Positions 63,919-64,000 of a stretch of DNA of 64,000 nt are shown one piece after another. This stretch comes from JAKVBK01 sp022447275. Its GTDB lineage: Bacteria; Pseudomonadota; Alphaproteobacteria; Rhodobacterales; Rhodobacteraceae. The stretch's first letter is position 1. The number at the start of each line of letters is the position of its first letter. The position numbers were made by a program, and so were the translations under genes. The stretch lies in NCBI GenBank assembly GCA_047125605.1, contig CP138932.1, positions 1,488,001 to 1,552,000 on the forward strand, in the 5' to 3' direction. The notes under the pieces are model-generated. The model saw only the letters and a program-made list of their open reading frames with translations, was not told the origin of the DNA and ran no database searches.

Positions 63919-64000
63919 ATGAAACTCACTACTGCTCTGCTCGCCACGAGCGCGCTGGTCGTGTCGGCCGGTGTCGCCTCGGCACAATCCATGACCATCG
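63919..64000 (+). CDS. Start of ABC transporter substrate-binding protein (cut by window edge)
   Basis: 27 codons from an ATG with GGGAGA 8 bases upstream. MKLTTALLATSALVVSAGVA followed by SAQSMTI is a signal peptide with an AQS-type cleavage site. It follows the PotA-type ATPase by 116 bases, which makes a periplasmic polyamine-type binding protein likely; the mature sequence is outside the window. Confidence 0.7.
   Translation, partial: MKLTTALLATSALVVSAGVASAQSMTI

Overview
The window looks like chromosome of a GC-rich alphaproteobacterium, most likely a marine Rhodobacterales (Roseobacter-type) organism. This is inferred from TRAP transporters as the main uptake systems, a form II CoxL cluster, GntR/UTRA-controlled catabolic operons, and densely packed genes with 1-4 bp stop/start overlaps. 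No tRNA, rRNA, insertion sequence, prophage or CRISPR array was seen.

Layout. (1) Bases 1-6865 hold one end of a type VI secretion locus: the hcp 3' end, a terminator, then tssE-tssF-tssG-tssH (ClpV). (2) 7091-8877 is a TetR-controlled unit: tetR diverges from an NmrA-like oxidoreductase and a DUF1772 membrane protein, and the shared region carries three near-identical 15-bp palindromes. A small EF-hand protein follows. (3) 9771-17624 is a catabolic unit: a GntR regulator plus Gfo/Idh dehydrogenase face an LLM flavin monooxygenase, aldo/keto reductase, flavin reductase and TRAP transporter. (4) 17738-22387 holds a Sel1-repeat protein and a di-heme peroxidase that overlap head to head, a LysE exporter and parE. 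(5) 22652-28424 is a tightly coupled seven-gene operon: polar amino-acid-type ABC importer, hydantoinase, VOC protein, hydantoin racemase-like protein and DapA-like aldolase. (6) 28639-33079 holds a secreted subtilisin, a double-trypsin/PDZ/TPR protease and a beta-propeller protein.

(7) 33257-48618 is the largest catabolic island. A seven-gene operon (tautomerase-SnoaL fusion, HyuB, HyuA, isochorismatase-fold protein lacking the catalytic Cys, ICL/PEP-mutase-family lyase, fumarate-reductase-like flavoprotein, glutaryl-CoA-dehydrogenase-like enzyme) diverges from gntR-leuC-leuD-dctPQM. An Ldh2-type dehydrogenase closes the island. The enzyme set would fit ATP-dependent opening of a cyclic imide or lactam, hydration of an unsaturated diacid by the LeuCD pair and aldol cleavage of the resulting malate analogue. 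This is a hypothesis.

(8) 48789-53126 holds a coiled-coil hypothetical, an acyl-CoA ligase, a Tat-exported metallo-beta-lactamase-fold hydrolase and a DUF1624 membrane protein. (9) 53191-56400 encodes a 1069-residue self-sufficient reductive dehalogenase: cobalamin-type RdhA with two 4Fe-4S clusters, fused to a flavin/NAD(P)H/2Fe-2S reductase and with no Tat signal. It is the most striking single gene here. (10) After a GNAT pseudogene broken by one in-frame stop comes a four-gene form II molybdenum hydroxylase operon (coxG-S-L-M order) with a clear terminator. (11) The window ends with a PotA-type ABC ATPase and the first codons of a substrate-binding protein.
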